64,000 bases of DNA from Thermoflavifilum sp. Its GTDB lineage: Bacteria; Bacteroidota; Bacteroidia; Chitinophagales; Chitinophagaceae. Below are positions 36,733-45,771 of this stretch, piece by piece. The stretch's first letter is position 1, and the number at the start of each line of letters is the position of its first letter. The stretch covers positions 1-64,000 of the forward strand of contig JAIMAQ010000005.1 in the NCBI GenBank assembly GCA_023511875.1, written 5' to 3'. The notes under the pieces were generated by a model, which was given only the letters and a program-made list of their open reading frames with translations, searched no databases and was not told the DNA's origin. A program made the position numbers and the translations under genes.

Positions 36733-37884
36733 ATGCATTTTGGTAAAACACATATTTTACATGCAATTCGTCAGGGGAAGATTGGTGGTGGAGAAACTTA
36801 TGTACTTCAACTGGTAGAAAGGTTGGATGGTTCTCGGTATGAGCAGAGTGTACTTAGCTTCACTGATGGACCCTTGGTAGATCGTTTACGTGAGATGGGA
36901 GTAAAATGTTGGGTTATACCTGCCTATGGGGCATTTGATATGCATATATGGCCTAAGCTCTCTAGATGCATTCGAGATAACAATCCTGATGTTATACATG
37001 TTCATGGGTCTTTAGCAGCCAGCAATTTGGTTCCTGTGGCCAAATCGTTTTCAATACCTATTTTGTATACTATTCATGGATGGTCGTTTCATGCCGATCA
37101 GCATCCTTTTCATTTTTATTTAAGGAAAAAAGCAGAACAATGGATTACTCGGCGAACTACTTTGAATATTAATGTATCTTATGCTGATCAACAGCTAGGG
37201 AAACGATATCTTAAGAATTTCTTTTCTCGAGTAATACATAATGCTGTTGACATTAACCTATTTAATCCTGATCATTATTATCCAGATATTCGTGCTGAAT
37301 TCCAGATTCCCCAAGATGCTATCATCATTGCTTTTATAGCGAGGCTAACAAAACAAAAAAATCCTGATGTTTTATTAAAAGCTTTTGAAAGGCTCTTATC
37401 TATTAGTTCATCTCCAATGTATTTGCTTATTGTGGGTGACGGAGAGCTTAGGCAAAAGATGAGTGATTGGGTTTTTCATCATCGGTTAAACCAATTTGTG
37501 AGGTTTACAGGTTATCGACAAGATATTCCTGCTCTTCTTGCTGGAAGTGATATATATTGTTTGCCTTCTCTCTGGGAAGGATTACCTATTGGGTTGTTGG
37601 AAGCCATGGCTATGAAAAAATTAGTGATCGCATCCGATATTCCCCCGCATCGCGAAATCATCATTCATGAGAAAAATGGATTACTGTTTCATCATTCAAA
37701 CGAGTCTCAGCTTACTGATTTATTTCTGAAGGCATCCTCGAATAAGGAATGGAGAGTGGCCCTTCAAGAATCGGCTAGAGAAACTATCACAGAGAAATAT
37801 TCTATTTATCAAATGATTCAACAAATTGAAGAAATTTATGAGTACATTATCTCCCCCACTTCAACCTTCGTATTTACTCGATGA
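36733..37884 (+). CDS. Glycosyltransferase family 4
   Basis: 383 residues with a GT-B fold. The N-terminal acceptor domain starts THILHAIRQGKIGGGE; HVHGSLAASNLVPVA is a typical nucleotide-proximal loop. The C-terminal donor domain has IIAFIARLTKQKNPDVLLKA, GDGELRQKM and the EX7E motif in PSLWEGLPIGLLEAM. It retains the configuration at the anomeric carbon in characterised relatives and uses a nucleotide sugar in the cytoplasm. It starts 13 bases after the epimerase and its end overlaps the methyltransferase start by about 46 bases. Confidence 0.9.
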   Translation: MHFGKTHILHAIRQGKIGGGETYVLQLVERLDGSRYEQSVLSFTDGPLVDRLREMGVKCWVIPAYGAFDMHIWPKLSRCIRDNNPDVIHVHGSLAASNLVPVAKSFSIPILYTIHGWSFHADQHPFHFYLRKKAEQWITRRTTLNINVSYADQQLGKRYLKNFFSRVIHNAVDINLFNPDHYYPDIRAEFQIPQDAIIIAFIARLTKQKNPDVLLKAFERLLSISSSPMYLLIVGDGELRQKMSDWVFHHRLNQFVRFTGYRQDIPALLAGSDIYCLPSLWEGLPIGLLEAMAMKKLVIASDIPPHREIIIHEKNGLLFHHSNESQLTDLFLKASSNKEWRVALQESARETITEKYSIYQMIQQIEEIYEYIISPTSTFVFTR

Positions 37885-38653
37885 GAAATTTGAGTATACC
37901 AGGGTGGCCGATATTAAGCGTTTATTGTTTATCAGGCAGGCCCTGGAGCAATTACCACTTTATTCCCGAGTTTTAGATGTGGGTTGTGGGAATGGCGTGA
38001 TTAGTAGATATCTTGGAAGATTAGGATTTCAGGTACTGGGAATTGATGTGAGTGAGAAAGCTATTGAACAAGCGAGAAAACTAAATGTATGGAGCCATGT
38101 ACAATTTGAGGTCATGGATGCAGAAAAGCTAAGTGTAGAGGCCCATCAATTTGACGCTATTATTTGTAGTGAGGTTTTAGAGCATCTTCACCATCCCGAT
38201 ATTTTATTGAAGCATTTGAAAAAGTTGCTAAAAGATAATGGGAAGTTGATTGTTACAGTACCCAACGGATACGGTCCAAGAGAATTATTTGTTACCAAAC
38301 CTATTTTGCATCTTAGGAGTAGGCAAGGACCAGCCTGGAGATGTATCCAATCAATAAAACGTTTTTTGGGATATCAGGGCACTACGGTTCAATCTTCTGC
38401 TGAGGATCTAGATCATGTTCAATTTTTTACTAGAAAAAAACTCTTGCAATTAGCAGAAAGTGAGGGGTTTAAGATCACGAAATGGAGTAAATCAAATTTT
38501 ATAGAAGACGTGTTTCCTATATCGTTTTTTAGTAAAAGGTTTCCACTATTGCAAAAAATTGATTGTTGGCTGGCTGATCTGCTTCCTTATTTTTGTACAG
38601 GTGGATTTTTAATGCTTTGGGAGAAAAAAGATAAGGTTGTTCGAGATTCTTGA
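37838..38653 (+). CDS. SAM-dependent class I methyltransferase
   Basis: 271 residues. Motif I RVLDVGCGNGVISRYLG binds SAM; motif II/III includes GIDVSEKAIEQA and FDAIICSEVLEHL, which resemble the UbiE/UbiG/Methyltransf_11-type group. The ATG at 37838 lies within the last 46 bases of the GT4 gene (a different frame). An upstream TTG start at 37826 is less likely. It may methylate a sugar hydroxyl, a common terminal cap of polysaccharides. It is the last gene of the plus-strand operon; no strong terminator hairpin is visible in the 93 bases that follow. Confidence 0.88.
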   Translation: MSTLSPPLQPSYLLDEKFEYTRVADIKRLLFIRQALEQLPLYSRVLDVGCGNGVISRYLGRLGFQVLGIDVSEKAIEQARKLNVWSHVQFEVMDAEKLSVEAHQFDAIICSEVLEHLHHPDILLKHLKKLLKDNGKLIVTVPNGYGPRELFVTKPILHLRSRQGPAWRCIQSIKRFLGYQGTTVQSSAEDLDHVQFFTRKKLLQLAESEGFKITKWSKSNFIEDVFPISFFSKRFPLLQKIDCWLADLLPYFCTGGFLMLWEKKDKVVRDS

Positions 38654-38746
38654 TCCTTATCATTAGCTTGCATATCTTACATTACAGTCATGAGGCTGGC
38701 AATATATGATGCTATAAGGTTGCACGAATAAATATTTTACTTGCTT

Positions 38747-39619
38747 TTAACTGCCGTTATTTATTTCATTTATCTTGTCGAGCTCATCTAGTATAGTGCT
38801 ATCCTTTTTCACATCAAATTTTCTAGCCCATAATTTATTTGATTGTGTGATGAGTGGTAAATCGTCTATGGTTAATATCTTCGGATTTGCTGCCTTTGGG
38901 TTATTTAGTTTCGTAGACCAATCCACATAACGCAAATCATCGTTTATAATTTTAGGAGCAAATGGTGAGTGAACAGCTATGGTACAAAAAAATATTTCAT
39001 CACCACAAGTTGTATATTTAAAGAAGCGAACAAAATCGGAATGTTTATTCATGAAATTGATGATGTATTCTGCCAATCCGCTGCTGATAGAAAACCACCT
39101 CGAATATCCATAAGGTTTCCACTGATAAGGGAATTTTCTTTTAGGGAGTATTCTTTTTAATAGGAAGCTCAGCCTATATTTTCCTCTAATTTTCCAGTCT
39201 TCGAAATGAAAATGCTCAATTTTAGGCAAAGCTTCTTGCCATTCGTCATATATAGATTTGTAATGCATAAATTCTTTACCAATATTTTTCTCAAAAAATT
39301 CTATAATGTATTTATTTGACTTAATGGGATAATCTTGTCCGCTGATGACATGGATGTAATCGTATGATTTTCTTGTAAGCAATATTTCTTTTAGCCCATT
39401 TACTGTAGCCATAGCATTGCTAAATCCAGCCCATTGCACATTTATCCTGTTTTTAATAAATTGCACGGGCAATCCAGTCAATTCTTTCCTGAATAAATTT
39501 TCGTCTATTTTCTTATCCACATGAATATAAATATCAATATCCGGAAATGATAATCTTTTCACCAGTCTTGCTACTTGTTCTGGATTTTTGTGTACTTGTA
39601 TTAAATAACACATGTGCAT
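38747..39619 (-). CDS. GT14-like (Branch family) N-acetylglucosaminyltransferase-type protein
   Basis: 290 residues. MCYLIQVHKNPEQVARLVKRL is the start of the core-2/I-branching (beta-1,6-GlcNAc transferase, GT14) domain; IHVDKKID, ISGQDYPIKS and DEIFFCTIAVHSP are further family blocks. Bacterial members are poorly characterised and transfer sugars without a DxD metal motif. The start ATG shares bases with the TAA stop of the HAD gene (TAATG), so the two are translationally coupled. A second ATG two codons later is also possible. Confidence 0.85.
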   Translation of the reverse strand: MHMCYLIQVHKNPEQVARLVKRLSFPDIDIYIHVDKKIDENLFRKELTGLPVQFIKNRINVQWAGFSNAMATVNGLKEILLTRKSYDYIHVISGQDYPIKSNKYIIEFFEKNIGKEFMHYKSIYDEWQEALPKIEHFHFEDWKIRGKYRLSFLLKRILPKRKFPYQWKPYGYSRWFSISSGLAEYIINFMNKHSDFVRFFKYTTCGDEIFFCTIAVHSPFAPKIINDDLRYVDWSTKLNNPKAANPKILTIDDLPLITQSNKLWARKFDVKKDSTILDELDKINEINNGS

Positions 39620-40218
39620 TATTCAAATTTTTTAAAATGTGGATGAGTGGCAATTTTTAATAAAGCGAAATCGCCTTTACTATCGCCATATACATGTATT
39701 TCGCTATAATCATTTAGATTTCTTATTTTTTTTAGTCGGAGTAATTTTTCTTCTCCATAGCAATTATTTCCATCTATTTTACCGGTAATCTTTTGATTCT
39801 GTATGTCGAGTTGAGTACTTATACACATTATACCTTGTTGGCTACACCATTCTTCTACCCATTCTTTACATGAAGCTGTGATAACGATAATTTCATCGCC
39901 TCTCTGCTTATGTTGCTTGATGGCTTCTAGAGCTTGTTTCCTCAACAATTTTGGTAATACATGTTGTTGAAATTGATTTCCCCATCTTACAAAATCTTGT
40001 GCATTCATTCCCCCAAAGAAATAGGTCAGCACTTTTTCTTTAGCTTGTTGATTAGGTAAAATATGCATTTTGTATAAAACTAGTGTGGGCAAAAGTTTTA
40101 TGAAACCGATAAGCAATGCTTTTTTCCCTTTTACATACTGGATGAAGGCCAAAAGTGTATCTGATCTGGTGATAGTATGATCGAAATCAAAAATGGCTAA
40201 AGATCTTTCGGTGGGCAT
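39619..40218 (-). CDS. HAD-IB family phosphatase-like hydrolase
   Basis: 199 residues. HAD motif I is AIFDFDHTITRSD (nucleophile Asp and acid/base Asp), motif II a Thr/Ser in IVITAS, and the motif III/IV region includes EKLLRLKKI and HVYGDSKGDFALL (the metal-binding Asp pair). HAD-IB members are phosphoserine-phosphatase-like. Two contexts are relevant: it is coupled to a GT14-type gene, and the arabinose-donor pathway encoded about 8 kb away lacks an obvious 5-phosphate phosphatase, which this enzyme could supply. That second role is inference only. Confidence 0.85.
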   Translation of the reverse strand: MPTERSLAIFDFDHTITRSDTLLAFIQYVKGKKALLIGFIKLLPTLVLYKMHILPNQQAKEKVLTYFFGGMNAQDFVRWGNQFQQHVLPKLLRKQALEAIKQHKQRGDEIIVITASCKEWVEEWCSQQGIMCISTQLDIQNQKITGKIDGNNCYGEEKLLRLKKIRNLNDYSEIHVYGDSKGDFALLKIATHPHFKKFE

Positions 40219-40559
40219 TTTTAAAATCCTTAAAAAATAAACGCATCATTTGAAAATTTCAAAATTTATGAATAGATAGATATTTTTATTATTAATTTAT
40301 ATTTTTTAACATGTATAAAAAACGGTTTATTATCAAATTCTTTTTACAACTCTTCGTTGGCGTTTAAGCTTGCCCGATGACATATGTTTTATCCCTTGTT
40401 TATATTAATTTTTTAGCATTATTTTTGAAAATAATTTGTTTCAAGTTTTCATTTGTAGAATTTAAACATAATTTAATGCATTTATAACAACTTTTGCTGA
40501 CCATATCCGTTAAAATAGTCGGATGGTAAATTGGGCTTAGTTACAAATATCCGTTGCCT
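40219..40559. other. AT-rich divergent intergenic region
   Basis: About 340 bases between the minus-strand HAD gene and the plus-strand giant gene, with runs of A and T. A TATTTTTG box at 40420-40427 matches TAnnTTTG and has CCTTG about 21 bases upstream, so it may be a promoter for the giant gene with a long leader (about 130 bases). No ORF is convincing here. Confidence 0.45.
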
Positions 40560-43500
40560 ATGAAAAAAACCATATCGGAAAGCAAGATATGCCATTTATG
40601 GTATATTTGCTTTCATCACAGCTGGGCAAATATTTGCGCCCTATTTGCATATCTGTTTTTCCCGCTATTTCTCTATGCGCAGGGTGATCAGGTAGCTATT
40701 CAGGTTCCCATCAATCAATATGGATCTACAGAAGGGGCGTTATTGCATTTGCCAGATGATTATGCTTCTACCACTCATGCTTATCCTTTAATCGTATTTT
40801 TTCATGGGACGGGCGAATCGGGAACAGATCTGAGCAAAATTTATAACAGTTCTGGTGCCGGAGGGCCGGCTTATTTTATTGCACACAATCAATGGCCGAG
40901 TTATTTCATCAATCCTCGAGACGGGCAGCCATATAAATTTATTGTTGTTTCTCCTCAGGCCAGCTCATGGAGTACCGATTATAAAGCGGTTCCGTTTATT
41001 TTGGCTTACCTGGTGAAACAATATCGGATCGATACAAACAGGATTTACCTGACTGGGCTCAGTGCAGGTGGGTGGACAACCTGGAGTTATGCGGCGCATT
41101 ATCAGGTTGTGCCTAACTATAAGCCCGCTGCTATTGTTCCCATGAGCATGGCTACCGTGCCGGGATATCCTGATGCTTATTACATGGCCCAAGATAGTTT
41201 ATATGCCTGGGGTTTTGGCGATCCCAACGGGGATATTTGGGGGTTGAGAACCATGCAAGGCATGGATAGTATCAACGCTTATGCGCCTGGACATGCACGA
41301 TTTACGGCTTATTCTGGTGGGCATTGCTGTTGGAACCGTTATTATAATCCTACTTATCGGGAAGTGATCAATGGTAAGTCCATGAATATTTATGAATGGA
41401 TGTTGCAGTATGCCCGTGGCAAAATAGATTCTTTACCTCCTGCCCCTAATGAGCCTCCAGTGGTAAAATTGGCTAGCAAACAAATTACGATTACTTTACC
41501 ACAAGATAGTTTACAACTAGATGGATCGGGTTCATATGATCCTGATGGTACCATAACTGCTTATACATGGCAACAGGTTAATGGACCTTCTCAAGCCCAA
41601 ATAATTACATCCACAAAAGCAATAACATGGGTAGATAGTTTACACGTAGGAACTTATCATTTCAGTTTAACGGTTACCGATAATGGCAATCTAAGCGCAA
41701 CAGATACGCTCACTGTTGTTGTAAACCCTGCTCCTAATCAGCCTCCAGTAGTAAAATTGGCTAGCAAACAAATTACGATTACTTTACCACAAGATAGTGT
41801 ACAACTAGATGGATCGGGCTCATATGATCCTGATGGTACCATAACCCATTATTTATGGGCACAGTTGTCGGGACCAAACACAGCTAATATTCTTTCCTCC
41901 ACTCAAGCAAATACCTGGATCAAAGGCTTACAAGCCGGGAATTATGCATTTACTTTGACCATCACAGACAATGGCGGATTAAGCACAACAGATACCCTTT
42001 ATGTAACAGTAAATGCTGCGCCGCCATCTCCTCCTGTGATCGTGCTTAGCCAATCTAATATTGTGCTCACTTTGCCTGTCGACAGTGTATGGCTTGATGC
42101 ATCGGCTTCGTATGATTCTGCAAGTCATATCATTGGATATCAATGGCAACTTATTCGAGGAGATACTACGGCTCAAATCCTTTCTCCTAATCAAGCCCGT
42201 ACACTCGTAAGGCATTTGCAAGCAGGTAATTATGCATTTACGATTACAGTAAGAAATGAGGCAGGGTTAACATCTGTAGATACGGTGCACGTGCAAGTAC
42301 AAAATCCTCCTAATCAGCCTCCAGTGGCGGTTATTCAGATTGCAGCAGACTCGGTAGTGTTGCCTATGGATTCAGTATTTTTAGATGGAGGAAGTTCCTA
42401 TGATCCCGAACATGGGAAGCTTAATTATTTCTGGCAACAAATAGATGGTCCTGCGCCCGCTTTGATACGAAATGCTACTCAAGCACAGACATGGGCGACA
42501 CAACTCATTGCTGGAATTTATCGGTTTTCATTAACGGTAACCGATAGTGTTGGCGCAACGTCACAAGATTCTATAATCATTCGAGTGATAGCACCTATTG
42601 TTAAGCACAATAAAATTATTCTTCCCGTATGGAAGCAGCTTTGGTATCCTAATATTGATAGCCAATTTAACATTCAGCCAGGAGATACTATTTGTATTCC
42701 AGCTGGTGATTATCCTAATCTTTCTATTGCCAATCTTCATGGAAGCCCAGAAGCGCCTGTAGTCATTCAAAATTGCGGAGGAGTGGTGAGAATTGGAGCA
42801 CATAATACTGCAGGCTATGGGTTTCTTATTCAATATAGCGATTATTTTGAATTGAGCGGATCAGGTACTCCTGGTATTGAATATGGATTTGAATTAACAG
42901 GCACTCCAGCCGCAGAAGGTGGGCATCAGGTTCAGGGTTTATTTTTAGGTTATAAGGTTGATCATATTGATGTACATAACATTTATGTAAATCATACTTC
43001 GGGTACGGGTATTGAATGCTTAACTCGAGCCATTTGTTCTGATCCCTCTACCTGGAGGCAAAACTATATCATGGAGGACTTGAAGTTTCATCATATTAAA
43101 ATGGTGGGAACGGGTTTTGAAGGGTTCTATATTGGACGAACGGCCGATTATCAGGTAGATACAGGTTGCCCGGTTGATACTTTGTATAATCCTTTGATTA
43201 AAAATATAGAAATATACGATAACGTGTTTGATTCAACGGGAAATGATGCTATCCAATTAGCTCTTGCTTATGAAGGCACAAATTTGATTCATGACAATAT
43301 TATTCATTATCCAGGAATGAATGGAGGATATGGCCAGGGAATGGGCATTTTAATTGGTGGTAACACTCGTGCAGATGTATATAATAATATCATTGATCAT
43401 GCGCAAAACCTACCCATTCAAGTTTTGGGTTCGGGTTTATCCCGGATATACAACAATATTATCTCCAATTCAAATACAGATGGAATACAGATAGGGGGTG

Positions 43501-45635
43501 GCAATACATATATTGAACCCACAGCAGTTTGGGTGTTTAATAATACTTTCGTAAACATTCAAGGAAATGGCATTATTGTGTGGGGGACCACTACAGATAC
43601 CGTAAATCGGTTCTATAATAATTTAATGGTAAATATCCAGAAAGCTTTGTATGATAAACCCGATTCTGGTTTTTATATTCCTCCCGCATCATCTATAGGC
43701 TATCAGGTTAAATATGATATTAAAAACAACCTGCTCATTCAAGACATCAATAAAGCGGGTTTCGTGAATCCCAGCGCCGGCGATTATCATTTACTTCCTA
43801 GTTCACCAGCTGTTGATGCTGGTATGGATTTGCGTACTTACGGTATTTATTCAGATTTCGATGGCAATACCCGCCCATATGGCCGTGCATTCGATATTGG
43901 AGCTTATGAATATGCTCCACATCCCAATCAACCACCTCGTGCTATAGCTAGCGCTAATATCGATACGATTCAACTACCTGTAGATAGCGTATTGCTGGAT
44001 GGGAGTCAATCTGTTGATAGCGATGGATACATTTCAAGTTATTTTTGGCAATTAAAACAAGGCCCAGCTGGCTGGAAGATAGATCATGCCAGCTCTAGTC
44101 AAACCATAGTATATTTTCAACGTACGGGTAGTTATGTATTTCAATTGACTGTAACAGACAACGCAGGGGCCAGTGCTACAGATACCGTAGTCATTGTAGT
44201 ATTACCTGCTTTAAATCGGCCACCAATTGCTGTGACCAATAAAAGTGTAACGATTTATTTGCCCGTTGATTCTGCTTGGCTCGATGGGTCTGCATCTTAT
44301 GATCCAGATGATAGTAGCTCATCTAATTTGCATTTTCGTTGGTCTTATGTTCAAGGGCCATCTTCTTACTCTATTGCAGATAGTCTTTCTGCACAAACTT
44401 GGGTAAATCAACTTGTCGTTGGTCAATATATCTTTAAATTGCAAGTAGTGGATCATCAGGGAGCCATAGATAGTGGATATGTGACCGTTAATGTAAATCC
44501 TTCTTCTTCTCGAGCACCTCACGCTTATGCAGGGCCAGATCGTACCATCCAATTGCCTCAAGATACTGTTGTGCTCGATGCCAGTGGTTCTACCGATAGT
44601 TTAGGAGAGATTATTAGCTACCGTTGGCAAGTTCTCGCTGGCCCCGTAGGAAGTATGGCCCATATCATGGATTCTTCTGCTGTTCGTACTTTTTTACAAA
44701 ATCTTATTGCAGGAACATACATCGTTCAGCTCACTGTTACAGATAATAGTGGGGCTATTTCTTCAGATCAACTTCGAATTGTAGTACTTCCTTATGTAAA
44801 TAAACCTCCAGTTGCCAATGCAGGCGCAGATGTTGTGATTACTTTGCCTGATCGTACGGCCACCTTAAATGGCTCTGCTTCGTATGATCCTGATGGCCAT
44901 ATTGTCTCATATAGGTGGGCATATATTTCTGGCCCAAATACGTTTACCATTGTAGGAGCAAATACGCCTAAACCTATTTTATACGGATTGGTCGAAGGAG
45001 TTTACACTTTTCAATTAACTGTAACCGACAACGATGGAGCATTTGCAACAGACCTTGTACACGTTACAGTTCAGCCCGAACCCAACCAGCCGCCCATAGC
45101 CAATATTCGAGGAGATACTCTTGTGGTATTTCCAATGAATAGCTTGGAATTAAATGGCTCATATTCGTATGATCCTGATGGCCGAATTATATCTTATCAA
45201 TGGAAGCAAATTTCTGGGCCTATTGATATTCAAGTAAATGGTTGGAATTCTCCAGTTTTACAATTGAGCCAGCTCGACATAGGTAAGTATACCTTTGCAT
45301 TAACCGTTACCGACGATCGAGGTGCAGTTTCAACAACACAATTTAGTTTTACAGTAACCGTAAGTAGCTCTTCCAGTAATTCATCTTTGATTGCTTATCC
45401 AAATCCTGTACATGATATACTGCATGTTTTCTTTTATAATCAGCAAGATGGGCAATTCCTGATTCAGATATTTAGTTTAGATGGTAAATTAATGGCTGCT
45501 TATCAATTTAGTAAAGCTCATACAAATTCATTTAATGAAACCATAGATGTTCATCAGCTTCCTCCAGGTATGTATATATTACAAGTTGGAGGGTTAAACA
45601 ATACATCTGTTCAGCAGAAGATTGTTAAGCTGTAA
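40560..45635 (+). CDS. Giant T9SS-secreted esterase with PKD-like repeats and a parallel beta-helix
   Basis: 1691 residues from ATG 40560. The signal segment around 30-42 ends LFLYAQ. Residues about 55-290 are a PHB-depolymerase-like alpha/beta hydrolase (FHGTGESG oxyanion block, nucleophile Ser in GLSAGG, His in YSGGHCCWNR). Four PKD/REJ-like repeats follow (about 300-680), each with the pattern LPxDSVxLDGSxSYDPDG and LTVTDN. Residues 695-1120 form a right-handed parallel beta-helix (many NNxxxN and INN turns such as IYNNIISNSNTDGIQIGGG), as in pectate lyase/alginate-type carbohydrate-active proteins. Five more PKD-like repeats (about 1125-1602) lead to a type A T9SS sorting domain (AYPNPVHDIL). 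The esterase head is shared with the protein at 19998-26786, but the rest differs. Confidence 0.9.
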   Translation: MKKTISESKICHLWYICFHHSWANICALFAYLFFPLFLYAQGDQVAIQVPINQYGSTEGALLHLPDDYASTTHAYPLIVFFHGTGESGTDLSKIYNSSGAGGPAYFIAHNQWPSYFINPRDGQPYKFIVVSPQASSWSTDYKAVPFILAYLVKQYRIDTNRIYLTGLSAGGWTTWSYAAHYQVVPNYKPAAIVPMSMATVPGYPDAYYMAQDSLYAWGFGDPNGDIWGLRTMQGMDSINAYAPGHARFTAYSGGHCCWNRYYNPTYREVINGKSMNIYEWMLQYARGKIDSLPPAPNEPPVVKLASKQITITLPQDSLQLDGSGSYDPDGTITAYTWQQVNGPSQAQIITSTKAITWVDSLHVGTYHFSLTVTDNGNLSATDTLTVVVNPAPNQPPVVKLASKQITITLPQDSVQLDGSGSYDPDGTITHYLWAQLSGPNTANILSSTQANTWIKGLQAGNYAFTLTITDNGGLSTTDTLYVTVNAAPPSPPVIVLSQSNIVLTLPVDSVWLDASASYDSASHIIGYQWQLIRGDTTAQILSPNQARTLVRHLQAGNYAFTITVRNEAGLTSVDTVHVQVQNPPNQPPVAVIQIAADSVVLPMDSVFLDGGSSYDPEHGKLNYFWQQIDGPAPALIRNATQAQTWATQLIAGIYRFSLTVTDSVGATSQDSIIIRVIAPIVKHNKIILPVWKQLWYPNIDSQFNIQPGDTICIPAGDYPNLSIANLHGSPEAPVVIQNCGGVVRIGAHNTAGYGFLIQYSDYFELSGSGTPGIEYGFELTGTPAAEGGHQVQGLFLGYKVDHIDVHNIYVNHTSGTGIECLTRAICSDPSTWRQNYIMEDLKFHHIKMVGTGFEGFYIGRTADYQVDTGCPVDTLYNPLIKNIEIYDNVFDSTGNDAIQLALAYEGTNLIHDNIIHYPGMNGGYGQGMGILIGGNTRADVYNNIIDHAQNLPIQVLGSGLSRIYNNIISNSNTDGIQIGGGNTYIEPTAVWVFNNTFVNIQGNGIIVWGTTTDTVNRFYNNLMVNIQKALYDKPDSGFYIPPASSIGYQVKYDIKNNLLIQDINKAGFVNPSAGDYHLLPSSPAVDAGMDLRTYGIYSDFDGNTRPYGRAFDIGAYEYAPHPNQPPRAIASANIDTIQLPVDSVLLDGSQSVDSDGYISSYFWQLKQGPAGWKIDHASSSQTIVYFQRTGSYVFQLTVTDNAGASATDTVVIVVLPALNRPPIAVTNKSVTIYLPVDSAWLDGSASYDPDDSSSSNLHFRWSYVQGPSSYSIADSLSAQTWVNQLVVGQYIFKLQVVDHQGAIDSGYVTVNVNPSSSRAPHAYAGPDRTIQLPQDTVVLDASGSTDSLGEIISYRWQVLAGPVGSMAHIMDSSAVRTFLQNLIAGTYIVQLTVTDNSGAISSDQLRIVVLPYVNKPPVANAGADVVITLPDRTATLNGSASYDPDGHIVSYRWAYISGPNTFTIVGANTPKPILYGLVEGVYTFQLTVTDNDGAFATDLVHVTVQPEPNQPPIANIRGDTLVVFPMNSLELNGSYSYDPDGRIISYQWKQISGPIDIQVNGWNSPVLQLSQLDIGKYTFALTVTDDRGAVSTTQFSFTVTVSSSSSNSSLIAYPNPVHDILHVFFYNQQDGQFLIQIFSLDGKLMAAYQFSKAHTNSFNETIDVHQLPPGMYILQVGGLNNTSVQQKIVKL
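41451..41845 (+). repeat. Recently duplicated 288-bp PKD repeat segment
   Basis: The DNA at 41451-41557 and 41739-41845 is nearly identical (only a few mismatches), offset by 288 bases, i.e. 96 codons. The translated repeats 1 and 2 share the 19-residue stretch VVKLASKQITITLPQDSxQ exactly. The other PKD repeats in this gene are much more diverged, so this pair is a recent internal duplication or gene-conversion event. Confidence 0.85.
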
Positions 45636-45771
45636 GGAATTATGTAATGTAGCTTTATTCAGTATTTGAAGTTGATGAAGTTTGATGTTTTATATTATAT
45701 ACCTATATAAATTTTATCATCAATAATTGATAATGCAATTATGATCATTTATTAATTTTCTGTATTCATCC

